DNA of 64,000 nucleotides from a virus. The stretch spans positions 1 through 64,000 of the IMG/VR virus record IMGVR_UViG_3300031251_000001. One strand, given 5' to 3'. The number at the start of each line of letters is the position of its first letter. Position 1 is the first letter of the stretch. A program made the position numbers and the translations under genes. The notes beneath the pieces are model-generated. The model had not been told where the DNA came from. It worked only from the letters and a program-made list of their open reading frames with translations, and searched no databases. Shown here piece by piece: positions 24,235-32,797 of this stretch.

Positions 24235-25748
24235 TGGCCGTAGAACCTTTCGTATTGCTTGAGAGCGGGGTTATAGATGACCTGGTCGTAGCCCAGATCC
24301 TCGTACACCTTGAACCTCTTCCGTGCGTCCCGCTTGGCCTTGGAAGAGAAGGTGTCCCAGATGTCGTTATGAATCCCGTGCGTCTTGCCGGGCGACTTGC
24401 GCGTCAGACGACCGCTGACCTGATTGCAGCTCTCGTAAGAGACCACGCCGCTGGCGTAGACCGTCTCTTTGAGGAAGTCGAAAGAGACGCCGTAGTTCCA
24501 CACCAGATTAGCGATAGCGGCACGGCACTTGCCGGAGGTGAAATCATCGGTGACCTGCTTGATGCGGTCAAAGGTCATTTCTCCTTCTTCCGGCCCCAGC
24601 AAGCCGTGCTTCTCGTAGTAGCGGCGATCCGCTTCCTTGAGCTTCGTTTCCCCGTAGACCAGGGCGGTGCCGGGGCAATACTGGCGGACGTTCAGAGCGT
24701 GTTCGATGGTGGCAGTGGCAACGAAGACCTGATTGCCGTTACGGATGGCTTGCTTCAGGATGCGGGCTACCAGCTGGTTACGCAGATCATTAACCCAGTA
24801 GGTCTCACGCTTGTACTTCACGTCGTCCTTGATGCCGGCGGCGGGATCAACATCCATGCGGAAGCGGTGCCACACCACGACCACCGGGAGCACACGCCCT
24901 TTGGCTTCCGACTCCTTGAACGACTGCTTGAATCGCATGTCACCGAACATCTGCTGGCGACGATAGTTCTTGCCGTCGATTCGTTTGTCGAAGGTGGCAT
25001 CCAGTCCCCACATGATGCAGCGGTGGTACTGGGCCAGCCTCTCCATGTGCGAATCGGCCACGATGCGACGAGCCTCATCGACCAGCACCAGATCCACCTT
25101 CTCCTTGTCGATAGCGTCGAGGGAGTTGGCCGAGATCAGCATGACGCGGGCCTTGGGGTTGGTCTTCATGCCGCCGCCACGGACGCCAAAGTCGATCATC
25201 TTGGAGGAGAGCTCCGGGATGAGTCTCTGGCGGATGGTCGGTAGACCCACGACGATCACGTGGATACGCAGCTTCTTGAAGCCGGCACAGAGGGCACCGA
25301 TGATGTCACCCTTGCCCCACCCGGTCGGCAGGTTAGCCGTGCCGCCACGGTGGCGGTCAGCGATGATCATTTTGAGCAGGATGATCTGATCGGGATCGAG
25401 CGTGGGGTAGTAGCGGTTAACCCGTTCCCAATCAAAGATCCAACGGGTTGCATCAGCCGACCAGATGTAGCGCACATCAGGTTCATAGCCGTGCTTGATC
25501 AGGAAGTTCTTAACCGGGGTGAGGAACCCGGTGTCGGTGAGTATTCGCTGGTGACGGTCGACATGGAAGCACTGGACGAAAGTGTCTTCGCGGGTGTCCC
25601 ACCCCTGGGCCTGGGCAACACGTTTCTCGTAGCCCTGGAGGAACCGATGCTCGGTGAAGGTGAGCTTGGATCGGAGGAGGTCAGTGAGCTGCGGTGGAGA
25701 GTCGACCCGCATGCGGGTACCGTCCACGTAAATGGGAATTATCGCCAT
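24231..25748 (-). CDS. UvsW-like SF2 helicase
   Basis: 505 residues. Motif I LPTGWGKGD (about 140-148) has Gly where Thr/Ser usually follows the Lys; motif II LVLVDEARR (DEAR-type DExD box); motif III GLDATF; motif VI NQVSGRLTRKSPGK (Q-x2-GR-x2-R). The N-terminal 120 residues resemble the small domain found in T4 UvsW. It would remodel branched DNA, e.g. by fork reversal or R-loop unwinding. The neighbours are the DnaB-type helicase and sigma factor genes. The unusual motif I may lower ATP use or be tolerated. Confidence 0.8.
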   Translation of the reverse strand: MAIIPIYVDGTRMRVDSPPQLTDLLRSKLTFTEHRFLQGYEKRVAQAQGWDTREDTFVQCFHVDRHQRILTDTGFLTPVKNFLIKHGYEPDVRYIWSADATRWIFDWERVNRYYPTLDPDQIILLKMIIADRHRGGTANLPTGWGKGDIIGALCAGFKKLRIHVIVVGLPTIRQRLIPELSSKMIDFGVRGGGMKTNPKARVMLISANSLDAIDKEKVDLVLVDEARRIVADSHMERLAQYHRCIMWGLDATFDKRIDGKNYRRQQMFGDMRFKQSFKESEAKGRVLPVVVVWHRFRMDVDPAAGIKDDVKYKRETYWVNDLRNQLVARILKQAIRNGNQVFVATATIEHALNVRQYCPGTALVYGETKLKEADRRYYEKHGLLGPEEGEMTFDRIKQVTDDFTSGKCRAAIANLVWNYGVSFDFLKETVYASGVVSYESCNQVSGRLTRKSPGKTHGIHNDIWDTFSSKAKRDARKRFKVYEDLGYDQVIYNPALKQYERFYGQ

Positions 25749-25770
25749 TCTCTTGCCTTTCCGGCATCAT

Positions 25771-25809
25771 GGCGATAGACTTCCACTAGATGGATGGGCG
25801 TCTATCGCC
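25771..25809. other. 10-bp inverted repeat upstream of UvsW-like gene
   Basis: GGCGATAGAC at 25771-25780 and GTCTATCGCC at 25800-25809 with a 19-nt spacer. It lies in a 113-nt gap 22 nt before the UvsW-like start codon. It may be an operator or a leader hairpin; no U-tract follows on the minus strand. Confidence 0.6.
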
Positions 25810-25820
25810 GATATTGAGGG

Positions 25821-25843
25821 GCCGACAGTTAGCTGCTGTCGGC
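25821..25843. terminator. hairpin after gene 25862-26728
   Basis: GCCGACAG, 7-nt loop, CTGTCGGC. It lies about 19 nt past the stop codon of the minus-strand gene. No U-tract on the minus strand, so this is a possible terminator or processing hairpin. Confidence 0.5.
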
Positions 25844-25861
25844 TCCTTGTGTTTTCAGATT

Positions 25862-26728
25862 CTACAAGGTTTCACACTGACGTGCAATGATCGAGTTGAA
25901 ATGCCTCTGTAAGGCCTGTTTTTCAGCCTCTCGCTGTACAAAGAACCCCGCTTTGTTGTTCAAAGTTGTATCAATCGTAACGTGATGCCAGTACGATACC
26001 AGCATCCGAATCCAAGTCTTAGTAGCGTTGACCACACCGTTCTTGCTGTACAGTGCGATTCGGTGCAAAAACGCATCCGGTCTTTTTAATTCTTCTTTAC
26101 TGAGTTGAGCACCAATCCCCCAGGAACGGTACGACAGCTTCGTGACGTCATCAATCAGCTTGCCCTCGCCGTAGCGGTGGGCCGAAACGCTGTTGATATC
26201 CAGCCACTGCGTCAGCCGGGTCCACTGACCCTTCGTGTCATCCGGATCAAGGAACCGCACCGGCGAGAGAATGTGACCCAGCAGTTTGCCCGTAGCGACC
26301 AGGTTGACTTTGTACGGGAAAGAGGCAAGCGGGTAGGTGATGTGCCGCTCCATGCGGAGCTCAATGGTCTCGTCGATCTCATCGGTGAGTGCCAGCCACC
26401 AGGTCGTAGGGTCGTCCCGTGGTGTCGAGCACTGTTTGTTATGCAGTGCCGCCGAGGAGTGTACAGCGAACAGGGACTTGAGTTTGATGAATCGGTCGCC
26501 CGAGGTGAGCACCGGGGCAAAGGCACGGTACGGGATGTTGGGCTTACACTGATTGATCTTCAGGTAAGGCAGGGCGTTGGCTGGCTCACAGTAAAAACGT
26601 ATGGAGCTGATCGAGTCGATCGGGATGGAGTTGAGCATCACGTCCACTGTCCCGCTGTGCGTCTCCTTCTCTTCGTCGGTACACCACGATCCGTTCCCAT
26701 CCCTGGTGAAGTGAAAGGCCAGCTGCAT
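25862..26728 (-). CDS. hypothetical protein downstream of sigma factor
   Basis: 288 residues, no recognised motif. It uses more AT-rich codons than its neighbours in the C-terminal third, and has several Trp and His (SYWHHVTIDTTLNNKAG). AAGGA lies 6 nt before the ATG, 3 nt after the sigma factor stop, so the two are co-transcribed. A regulatory partner of the sigma factor is possible; there is no direct evidence. Confidence 0.6.
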   Translation of the reverse strand: MQLAFHFTRDGNGSWCTDEEKETHSGTVDVMLNSIPIDSISSIRFYCEPANALPYLKINQCKPNIPYRAFAPVLTSGDRFIKLKSLFAVHSSAALHNKQCSTPRDDPTTWWLALTDEIDETIELRMERHITYPLASFPYKVNLVATGKLLGHILSPVRFLDPDDTKGQWTRLTQWLDINSVSAHRYGEGKLIDDVTKLSYRSWGIGAQLSKEELKRPDAFLHRIALYSKNGVVNATKTWIRMLVSYWHHVTIDTTLNNKAGFFVQREAEKQALQRHFNSIIARQCETL

Positions 26729-26731
26729 GAT

Positions 26732-27358
26732 TCATCCTTGTTGCTGTCGTTCTCGAATCCTGTATCTCTCACGAAGCCTGACCAACAGTGAAGACATGAT
26801 CTGGGAAACACGCGATTCGGAGAGGTCCATCATTCTGCCGATCTCTTTCATAGTGACATCGTGCAGGTGATACAACCTCATGATCTCCCGTTCTCGTGGA
26901 TTGAGTCCAGCCAGGATCTCCTCCACCTGGTCACGTAAATCAACGTAGTAGAAACCAGCCACAGAGCGGTCAGCAAGCTCAGAGGCAAGATCAGTCTTCT
27001 TATAGTTAGCGGGAGCCTTGACGGCGTCGATCGATTGCAGACTCTCGGTGAAGTTCGGATCGGCGGCAATCCTTTTCTTTAGCTCCGTGCGACTGAACCG
27101 ACTACGTCGTCGCATGTAGTCCTGAATGCCGAAATGAGCGTGCATCGCCATGTAGCTCTTGAAGCTGCAATTGCGGTCAGGGTTATACCGTGGAGCATAG
27201 TCCAGCATGCGCATGTAGGCTTCGTTAGCGAGCTCATTGGCATCGTAGAGGTTGCCGAGCTTGTTCGCTGTAGCAGGACCAATCTCCTGAGCGATCTTCG
27301 TGATGATAGCAATCTGCTCAGCGGTCACTTCCACTTTCTGTTCTGGCTCGACATCCAT
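26732..27358 (-). CDS. sigma-70 family factor, sigma-28/FliA-like
   Basis: 208 residues. Region 2 (about 40-88): NELANEAYMRMLDYAPRYNP, then FKSYMAMHAHFGIQDYMRRR, the core-binding and -10-reading helices of FliA-type sigmas. Region 4 (about 150-203): LNPREREIMRLYHLHDVTMK, EIGRMMDLSESRVSQIMSSL, a clear -35 helix-turn-helix. Region 1.1 is absent and the region 3 linker is short, as in group 3 sigmas. It should redirect host RNA polymerase to phage promoters. Two promoters with FliA-type geometry (TAAA-N15-CGTCATAA) exist at 6502 and 47335. It lies at the boundary of the replication module, which suits control of late genes. Confidence 0.85.
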   Translation of the reverse strand: MDVEPEQKVEVTAEQIAIITKIAQEIGPATANKLGNLYDANELANEAYMRMLDYAPRYNPDRNCSFKSYMAMHAHFGIQDYMRRRSRFSRTELKKRIAADPNFTESLQSIDAVKAPANYKKTDLASELADRSVAGFYYVDLRDQVEEILAGLNPREREIMRLYHLHDVTMKEIGRMMDLSESRVSQIMSSLLVRLRERYRIRERQQQG

Positions 27359-27399
27359 GTCGATCTCCGGTCACTCCATGAGCGAACAGCTTACTCACT

Positions 27400-27957
27400 T
27401 CATCCTACCAGCGATAGACCTACCTCGGTCTCTTCGATGATGTTGCTGACACCGTTGCCTTCCTTATTGTCCTTGGGGACAGGGAACCTCTTCTTGCCGA
27501 TCTTCGAGAGCGTAATGCCATGATCGGTGTAGATGAAGTAGTTGTTGAACCCCGGCAGATGGATGGCACGGTAGACGTTAGCAATCGCATCCCGAAGCGT
27601 CTCAGCGATGGCACCAACGGTCATGTCTTCACGGCGGGCCACCAGCTCACCGATAGCAATCATGCGCTGGCCATCGTTCTTGAAGCCACCGTCCCAGTGA
27701 AGAAAAGCCCCAGGTGGGTCAGGAGGGTATGTGATCAACTTCTTCTCGCGTCGCAACTTGGCACCGTTACTGCGTCTGGCACGACCCTCCCTGATTTGCT
27801 CTTCCAGTGCCACGCCCTCGACTAAACCTCGAAGACGAGCCATGGCTGACATATCGTGACGCAGTTCTTCGACGTAATCTTTGCAGGCCTTCAGCTGCTC
27901 TTTCTTAGAGGGCAGCTGAAGGATGCGATCAATTTCCTTCCTGGTGTCATCAAGCAT
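27400..27957 (-). CDS. hypothetical coiled-coil/basic protein
   Basis: 185 residues. Starts MLDDTRKEIDRILQLPSKKE with a heptad-like helix; a basic stretch (RRSNGAKLRREKK) follows near residue 65, and a helix ETLRDAIANVYRAIHLPG with the look of a DNA-binding helix near 120. The start with AGGA 9 nt upstream is preferred over the ATG 9 nt earlier. It lies just upstream of the sigma gene. A DNA-binding regulator is possible. Confidence 0.6.
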   Translation of the reverse strand: MLDDTRKEIDRILQLPSKKEQLKACKDYVEELRHDMSAMARLRGLVEGVALEEQIREGRARRSNGAKLRREKKLITYPPDPPGAFLHWDGGFKNDGQRMIAIGELVARREDMTVGAIAETLRDAIANVYRAIHLPGFNNYFIYTDHGITLSKIGKKRFPVPKDNKEGNGVSNIIEETEVGLSLVG

Positions 27958-27971
27958 GGAATCCATTCCTA

Positions 27972-28601
27972 CTAGGCAGGCACGAGCTTAGCCGATTCCT
28001 TGTGCTTCGCCAACACGGATCTGACGGCACTACGCATCGTGCTCTCAAACCCGTCACGATCTGCATACGTGATGTCAGCGCTGGCTAAGAGGTCGGCATG
28101 ATCAGACAGAAAACTTTCAAGCTCCAGGATACCACCGCACGAGTCGATAACCTCGCCGGTGTCGTCATCGTCAATACGGGCGTACAGAAAACTGCCGTTG
28201 CAGTAATGGGTATAGAGCTCCAGGAGATCCCTGGCTTCCTGCTGGATGTCACGACCCTTGCGTTCCCTGGCGTTCATGGTACAGACAAGCAAGCCGGCGT
28301 TGCGAACGCCGTCCCAATCGTACTCCACGCCCGCTGTTCCCTCACCCTTGAGGAACCAAGAGCACTGGCCGTGCTCAAAGTAAGAACACATGAAGACCAA
28401 GCCGGCGTCGACTTTGCGTTTCATGGCTGGTGTGTAAGTGGGCGGTGCATTCCGGCTGATCCACTTGATGCCGATCTCGGCGTTGGGAAAGTGAAAGTTG
28501 CGGTGTTTGCTATTGAAGCTATGCAGGACAAACCCGCTCTCGTCCAAGGGATTCTCGGAGTCCTCGTCGGAGGTAACCGTGATGGAGATGTTGCGTTGCA
28601 T
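27972..28601 (-). CDS. hypothetical protein
   Basis: 209 residues from MQRNISITVTSDEDSENPL with GGAG 7 nt upstream. It has scattered Cys (FMCSYFEHGQCSWF, LLVCTMNA) and Asp-rich loops (RIDDDDTGEV), mixed alpha/beta. No family is recognised. It overlaps the 3' end of the upstream small membrane protein gene by 83 nt in another frame. Confidence 0.6.
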   Translation of the reverse strand: MQRNISITVTSDEDSENPLDESGFVLHSFNSKHRNFHFPNAEIGIKWISRNAPPTYTPAMKRKVDAGLVFMCSYFEHGQCSWFLKGEGTAGVEYDWDGVRNAGLLVCTMNARERKGRDIQQEARDLLELYTHYCNGSFLYARIDDDDTGEVIDSCGGILELESFLSDHADLLASADITYADRDGFESTMRSAVRSVLAKHKESAKLVPA

Positions 28602-28839
28602 GATCGAACTCCAGACAGGCGCCGGCCATCGCGTCGACCACGAAGTCCAGCACCATAGACAAGATGAAATAGTAACCACAACAGGCGAAGGCGAGCAGGT
28701 TGATCAACTCCCCGGTGAAGCGACTGAGGAGACTAGGTGGGTGCTCTTCGAGTAGCTCCTGCACCACCTTCTCCCACGCGACTCCGTGGATCATACGGAC
28801 AGCATCCACGGCGGCATCCATTCTCTCTTGCTCTGTCAT
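28519..28839 (-). CDS. small membrane protein
   Basis: 106 residues from MTEQERMDAAVDAVRMIHG. One strongly hydrophobic segment (LINLLAFACCGYYFILSMVL) spans about residues 57-78 and is followed by a His/Arg-rich end. A single-span topology could fit a holin-like or membrane anchor protein, but no lysin gene is seen beside it. Its 3' end is shared with the start of the next gene. Confidence 0.5.
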   Translation of the reverse strand: MTEQERMDAAVDAVRMIHGVAWEKVVQELLEEHPPSLLSRFTGELINLLAFACCGYYFILSMVLDFVVDAMAGACLEFDHATQHLHHGYLRRGLRESLGRERVCPA

Positions 28840-28856
28840 AGCGACCCCCAAGTAAA

Positions 28857-28879
28857 GCAGCCACCGCGAGGGTGGCTGC
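28857..28879 (-). terminator. intrinsic terminator after SbcC gene
   Basis: GCAGCCACC/GGTGGCTGC, 9-bp stem with 5-nt loop, followed on the minus strand by TTTACTT. It lies about 10 nt after the SbcC stop codon. Confidence 0.8.
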
Positions 28880-28888
28880 TGGTGCGTG

Positions 28889-31003
28889 TTACCCGATCTC
28901 AATGATCCGATCGAACGAAGGTTTGAGCAACGGATCATGGGTGATGACGATCATCTGCAGCCGATTGCGCAGCGACCGGGAGACAGCCTTCAGTACCTCA
29001 CCCAGGTAACGGCGATTCCGCTCATCCAGGTTGGCGGTCGGCTCATCCAGGACCAGCATGCCGATGTCACCGGCAAACAGTTCCAGCTGGGCCAGCCAGA
29101 AACAGATGGAGAGCACCACACGCTGACCGATCGACAGACGACTGATGGATCTCTCGCTCCGATCAGGCATGGAGATCATCAAATCGAGATCGTCGGTGGG
29201 TCGGCACGAGAAGCCGCCGCCGAAGCGTTTGATATTCCGGTTGATCGCCGGCTCGAGCTCCTTGAGGCAAGCACGCGAGACTCGTAGCGGCATGCGGGTG
29301 GGGTGCAGCAGCTCCGAGGCCTTCTCAATGACATCGATACGCTGCAGCATGACCAGGCTGTCTTCGATCTTCTTAGCGTTGGAAGCTAGCTCGGCCTGCT
29401 GCCGCTCCACCGACTCCTTGACCTGCTTGATCTTGCCCTTGAGCTCCGACGCCTTGGCACGCAGCCTGTCCTGGGCTTCCAGGTCAGCACTGCGGTCCTC
29501 GCCCGGTTTATCGATCTCGGTCAGAGTAGCTCGGCGAGCCCGATAGGTGGTGATCTGTTCCTTGAGCGAGGGAACAGCGGCCCGGTAGTCAGCCCTGGCG
29601 GCACGCAGCAGCTTCACCGTGGCATTACGCTTACGGATCTTGATGCGGGCCTGCTCAATGCGTTTGATGCGTTCTGCCTTCTCGGTGAGCTCCGGCTGCT
29701 CCACTGCCTTGCCCAGCGTTGCCTTGGCGCCGGCGATCTTGCTGGTCAGGTTGGCCTTCTCGGTGGTGGCAGCGTCGAATGCTTCCTTCTTGGCCTTGAG
29801 GTCCTTGGCCTTGGCCCGCAAGTCGAGCAGCTGGGCGTCGTAGGTATCCCGCTGCTTGCTCTTGTCGGTGATCATCTTCTGGATGTCATCAATAGCCTGG
29901 TTGCAGGTAGGGCACTTGGATTTACCCTTGAACTTGGCCATCGACTCAATCCAGGCGTGCAGCTCATCACGCTTGCCGGCGAGCACCTTACCATCGGTAG
30001 TGATCTTGAGCCACTCCTCCTGATCAAAGGGTTTGATCACGATGGTCTTGAGCTTGGACTCGTCAGCATCGATCTTGTTCTTCTTGGCCTTGTACTCGGC
30101 GTACTTGGCGATGTCGATCGCATATTGACGGATGGCCTGCAGATCAGCAGCGGCAACGGCCACGTACTTCTTGGTTGCTGCCAGATCCACCCGCCACTGC
30201 GCCTCACCCGTGAGTACCTTCTTGGCTGTCTCGATCTTCTCCCGTGACTCTTTCCCGCGTTTGGCGATCTTCTTGATGTCAGCGATAATTGAGTTACGCT
30301 GAGCCACCAGAGCCACCGAGTCACGCAGAACCTCATACTCTTCGTTAGTCAGGCACTGCACGAGGATGGCGTCGCGTTGTGTCTCGATCTCGACACGTTC
30401 CGCCCTGAGACGTTCGATCTCGGCGTTGATCTCGCCGCTCTTGTCTTGCACCGTGAGCTGAGTCTTCTTGAAGCCGGCGAAGATCCCCAGCGTCTTCTTG
30501 GCCAGAGCCAGGTCACCGAGCATCAACATTTTCTGGTAAACGGTTGCTCGGTCAGTGGACGTCGCGGAGAACAGAGCGTCGATTGCATTCTGTCGGAGAA
30601 AGACGGCATTAAGAACATCGGATGAGATCCCGAGGGATTCCATCCGTGCTTTAACTCCATCCCAACCCTCGACGTACTTCCCATCCGCTCCAGTGATGGT
30701 GATCTTGTCAGGGCGGATCGAATTGAGAAGGTGAACCTGTTGCTCGGCATGCTGAAAGGTGATGTCGACATAAGCCTTGTCCTTCTCCTTGGCCTTGTCC
30801 CGGATCACCTTCTTCTTGGTGTCGGCGATGCCGGTCCAGCGGTTAGTCATAGCGGAAACGATCGCTTCAGTCAGCGTCGTCTTGCCGCAGCCGTTCGGGC
30901 CGAAGATCCCGATGGTACCACGAGGAAGAGGATTCTTCTCGGTACCAAAGTGGATCTCCTTGTGCGGCCCGATATTGAAAAGTGTAGCGTACTTTAGGTA
31001 CAT
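28889..31003 (-). CDS. SbcC/Rad50-like (T4 gp46) ATPase subunit
   Basis: 704 residues. Walker A GIFGPNGCGKTTL (about 32-44), long heptad coiled coils on both sides of a zinc hook KCPTCNQ (about residues 362-368), ABC signature SISRLSIGQRVVLSI near 620 and Walker B MLVLDEPTANLDERN near 650, then a D-loop/His switch region ending VITHDP. With the SbcD-like partner it forms the recombination nuclease that processes DNA ends for recombination-dependent replication. Shorter than bacterial SbcC (about 1050) but close to phage gp46 in length. The start lies within the last codons of the SbcD gene. Confidence 0.9.
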   Translation of the reverse strand: MYLKYATLFNIGPHKEIHFGTEKNPLPRGTIGIFGPNGCGKTTLTEAIVSAMTNRWTGIADTKKKVIRDKAKEKDKAYVDITFQHAEQQVHLLNSIRPDKITITGADGKYVEGWDGVKARMESLGISSDVLNAVFLRQNAIDALFSATSTDRATVYQKMLMLGDLALAKKTLGIFAGFKKTQLTVQDKSGEINAEIERLRAERVEIETQRDAILVQCLTNEEYEVLRDSVALVAQRNSIIADIKKIAKRGKESREKIETAKKVLTGEAQWRVDLAATKKYVAVAAADLQAIRQYAIDIAKYAEYKAKKNKIDADESKLKTIVIKPFDQEEWLKITTDGKVLAGKRDELHAWIESMAKFKGKSKCPTCNQAIDDIQKMITDKSKQRDTYDAQLLDLRAKAKDLKAKKEAFDAATTEKANLTSKIAGAKATLGKAVEQPELTEKAERIKRIEQARIKIRKRNATVKLLRAARADYRAAVPSLKEQITTYRARRATLTEIDKPGEDRSADLEAQDRLRAKASELKGKIKQVKESVERQQAELASNAKKIEDSLVMLQRIDVIEKASELLHPTRMPLRVSRACLKELEPAINRNIKRFGGGFSCRPTDDLDLMISMPDRSERSISRLSIGQRVVLSICFWLAQLELFAGDIGMLVLDEPTANLDERNRRYLGEVLKAVSRSLRNRLQMIVITHDPLLKPSFDRIIEIG

Positions 31004-32124
31004 GATCCCGTCTCAAGATAGCGGTTGAGGAATGGTTTAAGTTTCTCTTCGGTTCGCTCCTTGCGGGCGATCAGCTCCATGACGAGCATGCGGACCTCGG
31101 GGTCTTCCGTCTCCTCGTTCAGAGCCTGACGGATTGCCTCGGCGGCCTTACTCTTCCACTCGACTGAGGTGACAAACTCCCCTTCAGGGACGTCAGCATA
31201 GAAGTAGCGGAAGAAGAGGTGTGCCCGGTCTTGAGCGATCGCGCGAACACGATCCTCGAAGTCTTCGAGCGCTTTGTCATACTCCACGTCCACAATCGGC
31301 TTCTCGATATCCTTGTCATAGGTAAACCTCCGTTTGGGTGCGGTGTAGTTGCCTAAGTCGAGGTGTAGCTTCTTGAGGGCGTCGATAGCGTGCTGCTCGG
31401 TGACGCAGCGACGCAGGCGGATAACGTGGCGGGTACGCAGCTTGATCTTCGTGAACAGGTTCTTCTCGAAGAGCCAGACGTGTTTGACCTCCTCCTCAGC
31501 GATGTCCTGCATGCAGGTCGTGCCGGGGGAGAGGAACTTGAGGATGTCCTTACCCTTGCCGCCGCGATCGATCTTCTTGAGGAGGTGGCGGTGGATGTCA
31601 CCGGAGACCACCGTCTTGATGTTGGTGGGGACGTTAACCAGACTGTCATCCGGCTCAGGACCGAAGGGCTTGTGCTCGGCCCACATCTGGTGGCAGACCA
31701 GCAGGTTGGCTGCCGACGGAATAGACTCGAGCGCGCCACGCAGGAGCTCGGTATCGGTGTAATCGAGCCCATAGAGGGTAACCCCGCCGTCGCACTTGAT
31801 CAGCTGACGATGGAGGTGGGTGCCGCCGCAAAGCGTGGCCCAGGGCGGATCACTGACCTCATGCTGACCCTGGACGAAGTAAACGCACTCCTGGTCTCCA
31901 GTGATGCTGCGGCAACTGGCGATGAACCTGCGCAGCTCCTTGAAGGCTCGGCTGTTGATACGCTTGCGGTCGATGACGTCGCCGCACAGAACGATCTTCT
32001 TGACCTTCTTACGTTTGACGATGGCCAGGATCTGGGGCAACACCTGGTAGGCATCAAAGAACAAGGGACGAGAGGGCCAACACGCATCATCAAGGTGCAT
32101 GTCGCCGACGAATAAGATGGACAT
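30994..32124 (-). CDS. SbcD/Mre11-like (T4 gp47) nuclease subunit
   Basis: 376 residues from MSILFVGDMHLDDACW. Metallophosphoesterase motifs: GDMHLDD (D-x-H), VLCGDVIDRK (GDxxD), VQGQHEVSD (usually GNHD/E; the Asn is replaced by Gln), LLVCHQMW (His) and VSGDIHRHL (usually GHxH). Cuts DNA as the nuclease half of the SbcCD complex encoded with the next gene. The start is chosen for GGAG upstream; a longer frame exists but would read through the regulatory palindrome at 32138, which lies 13 nt before this ATG. Confidence 0.85.
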   Translation of the reverse strand: MSILFVGDMHLDDACWPSRPLFFDAYQVLPQILAIVKRKKVKKIVLCGDVIDRKRINSRAFKELRRFIASCRSITGDQECVYFVQGQHEVSDPPWATLCGGTHLHRQLIKCDGGVTLYGLDYTDTELLRGALESIPSAANLLVCHQMWAEHKPFGPEPDDSLVNVPTNIKTVVSGDIHRHLLKKIDRGGKGKDILKFLSPGTTCMQDIAEEEVKHVWLFEKNLFTKIKLRTRHVIRLRRCVTEQHAIDALKKLHLDLGNYTAPKRRFTYDKDIEKPIVDVEYDKALEDFEDRVRAIAQDRAHLFFRYFYADVPEGEFVTSVEWKSKAAEAIRQALNEETEDPEVRMLVMELIARKERTEEKLKPFLNRYLETGSCT

Positions 32125-32137
32125 GGGGACTCCTATC

Positions 32138-32153
32138 CAAAATACGTATTTTG
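32138..32153. promoter_or_regulatory. 16-bp palindrome, copy 4
   Basis: Perfect copy within CCAAAATACGTATTTTGG, 13 nt before the SbcD start, in the short gap between it and the gene 32160-32477. Confidence 0.85.
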
Positions 32154-32159
32154 GATTGT

Positions 32160-32477
32160 TCAGACGTTGTAACCGAGCAGGAAGACGGTACGCCGCCACA
32201 GCTCCACCTGGTCAGCAGAGGAGTAGCGGGTCGAGAGCTCTTGCAGATTGCGGACGATGGGATGGATGCAGTAGAGATCCATCACCATGAGCAGCAGAGC
32301 GTTAAACACCCTACGTGCCTCACCCTCGAAGTTCTCCCCCACGTGCCAATAGATCGGGTGGGCACGCAGGTCATCCATTCCGAGGACTTTGATATTCTTA
32401 GGCCAGTCAAACGACGGCATCGCCGCGAGGGACAGGTCGTCATCCTCACGGGGTTCTTCTGGTTTGGGTTTACGCAT
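32160..32477 (-). CDS. hypothetical protein
   Basis: 105 residues. Acidic N-terminus (MRKPKPEEPREDDDLS), then a helical part (RRVFNALLLMVMDLYCIHPI). No family is recognised. It precedes the SbcD gene in the minus-strand run. Confidence 0.6.
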   Translation of the reverse strand: MRKPKPEEPREDDDLSLAAMPSFDWPKNIKVLGMDDLRAHPIYWHVGENFEGEARRVFNALLLMVMDLYCIHPIVRNLQELSTRYSSADQVELWRRTVFLLGYNV

Positions 32478-32482
32478 GGTGC

Positions 32483-32797
32483 CTATTGGACGACATAGAC
32501 ATTGCCGTGGCGGTAGTTGCCGGCGGCAATGCCTTCAGGGTCAAGAGGGGGATTGAAGCGTTCCGAGTCGATAGTGACGTGAGCGGGGGTGAGCCCGTGC
32601 GGCGCCTGGAACTGGAACCTATGTTTATTCTTCTTCTTGGCTTCGCTCAAGTTGAGTTCGTCGGTAATCAGCTTGTCGAGCTGCGTTCGACTGAGCAGAG
32701 AAACGATGGTCCGGTCCTGAAACTGATACACGTAGAGGCGCCTTCTTGTCAGCCACAACAGGAGTGACAGGACGGCGAGGAGCGTCTTGCTGATCAT
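32483..32797 (-). CDS. small protein with N-terminal membrane segment
   Basis: 104 residues starting MISKTLLAVLSLLLWLTRRR: a hydrophobic helix followed by Arg residues, which fits an N-terminal membrane anchor with a cytoplasmic remainder. A Lys-rich stretch (SEAKKKNKHRFQFQ) follows. AAGGA lies 6 nt before the ATG. It overlaps the upstream gene by 173 nt in another frame. Third-position GC is higher in this frame over the overlap, so this frame looks like the one under coding selection there. Confidence 0.6.
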   Translation of the reverse strand: MISKTLLAVLSLLLWLTRRRLYVYQFQDRTIVSLLSRTQLDKLITDELNLSEAKKKNKHRFQFQAPHGLTPAHVTIDSERFNPPLDPEGIAAGNYRHGNVYVVQ

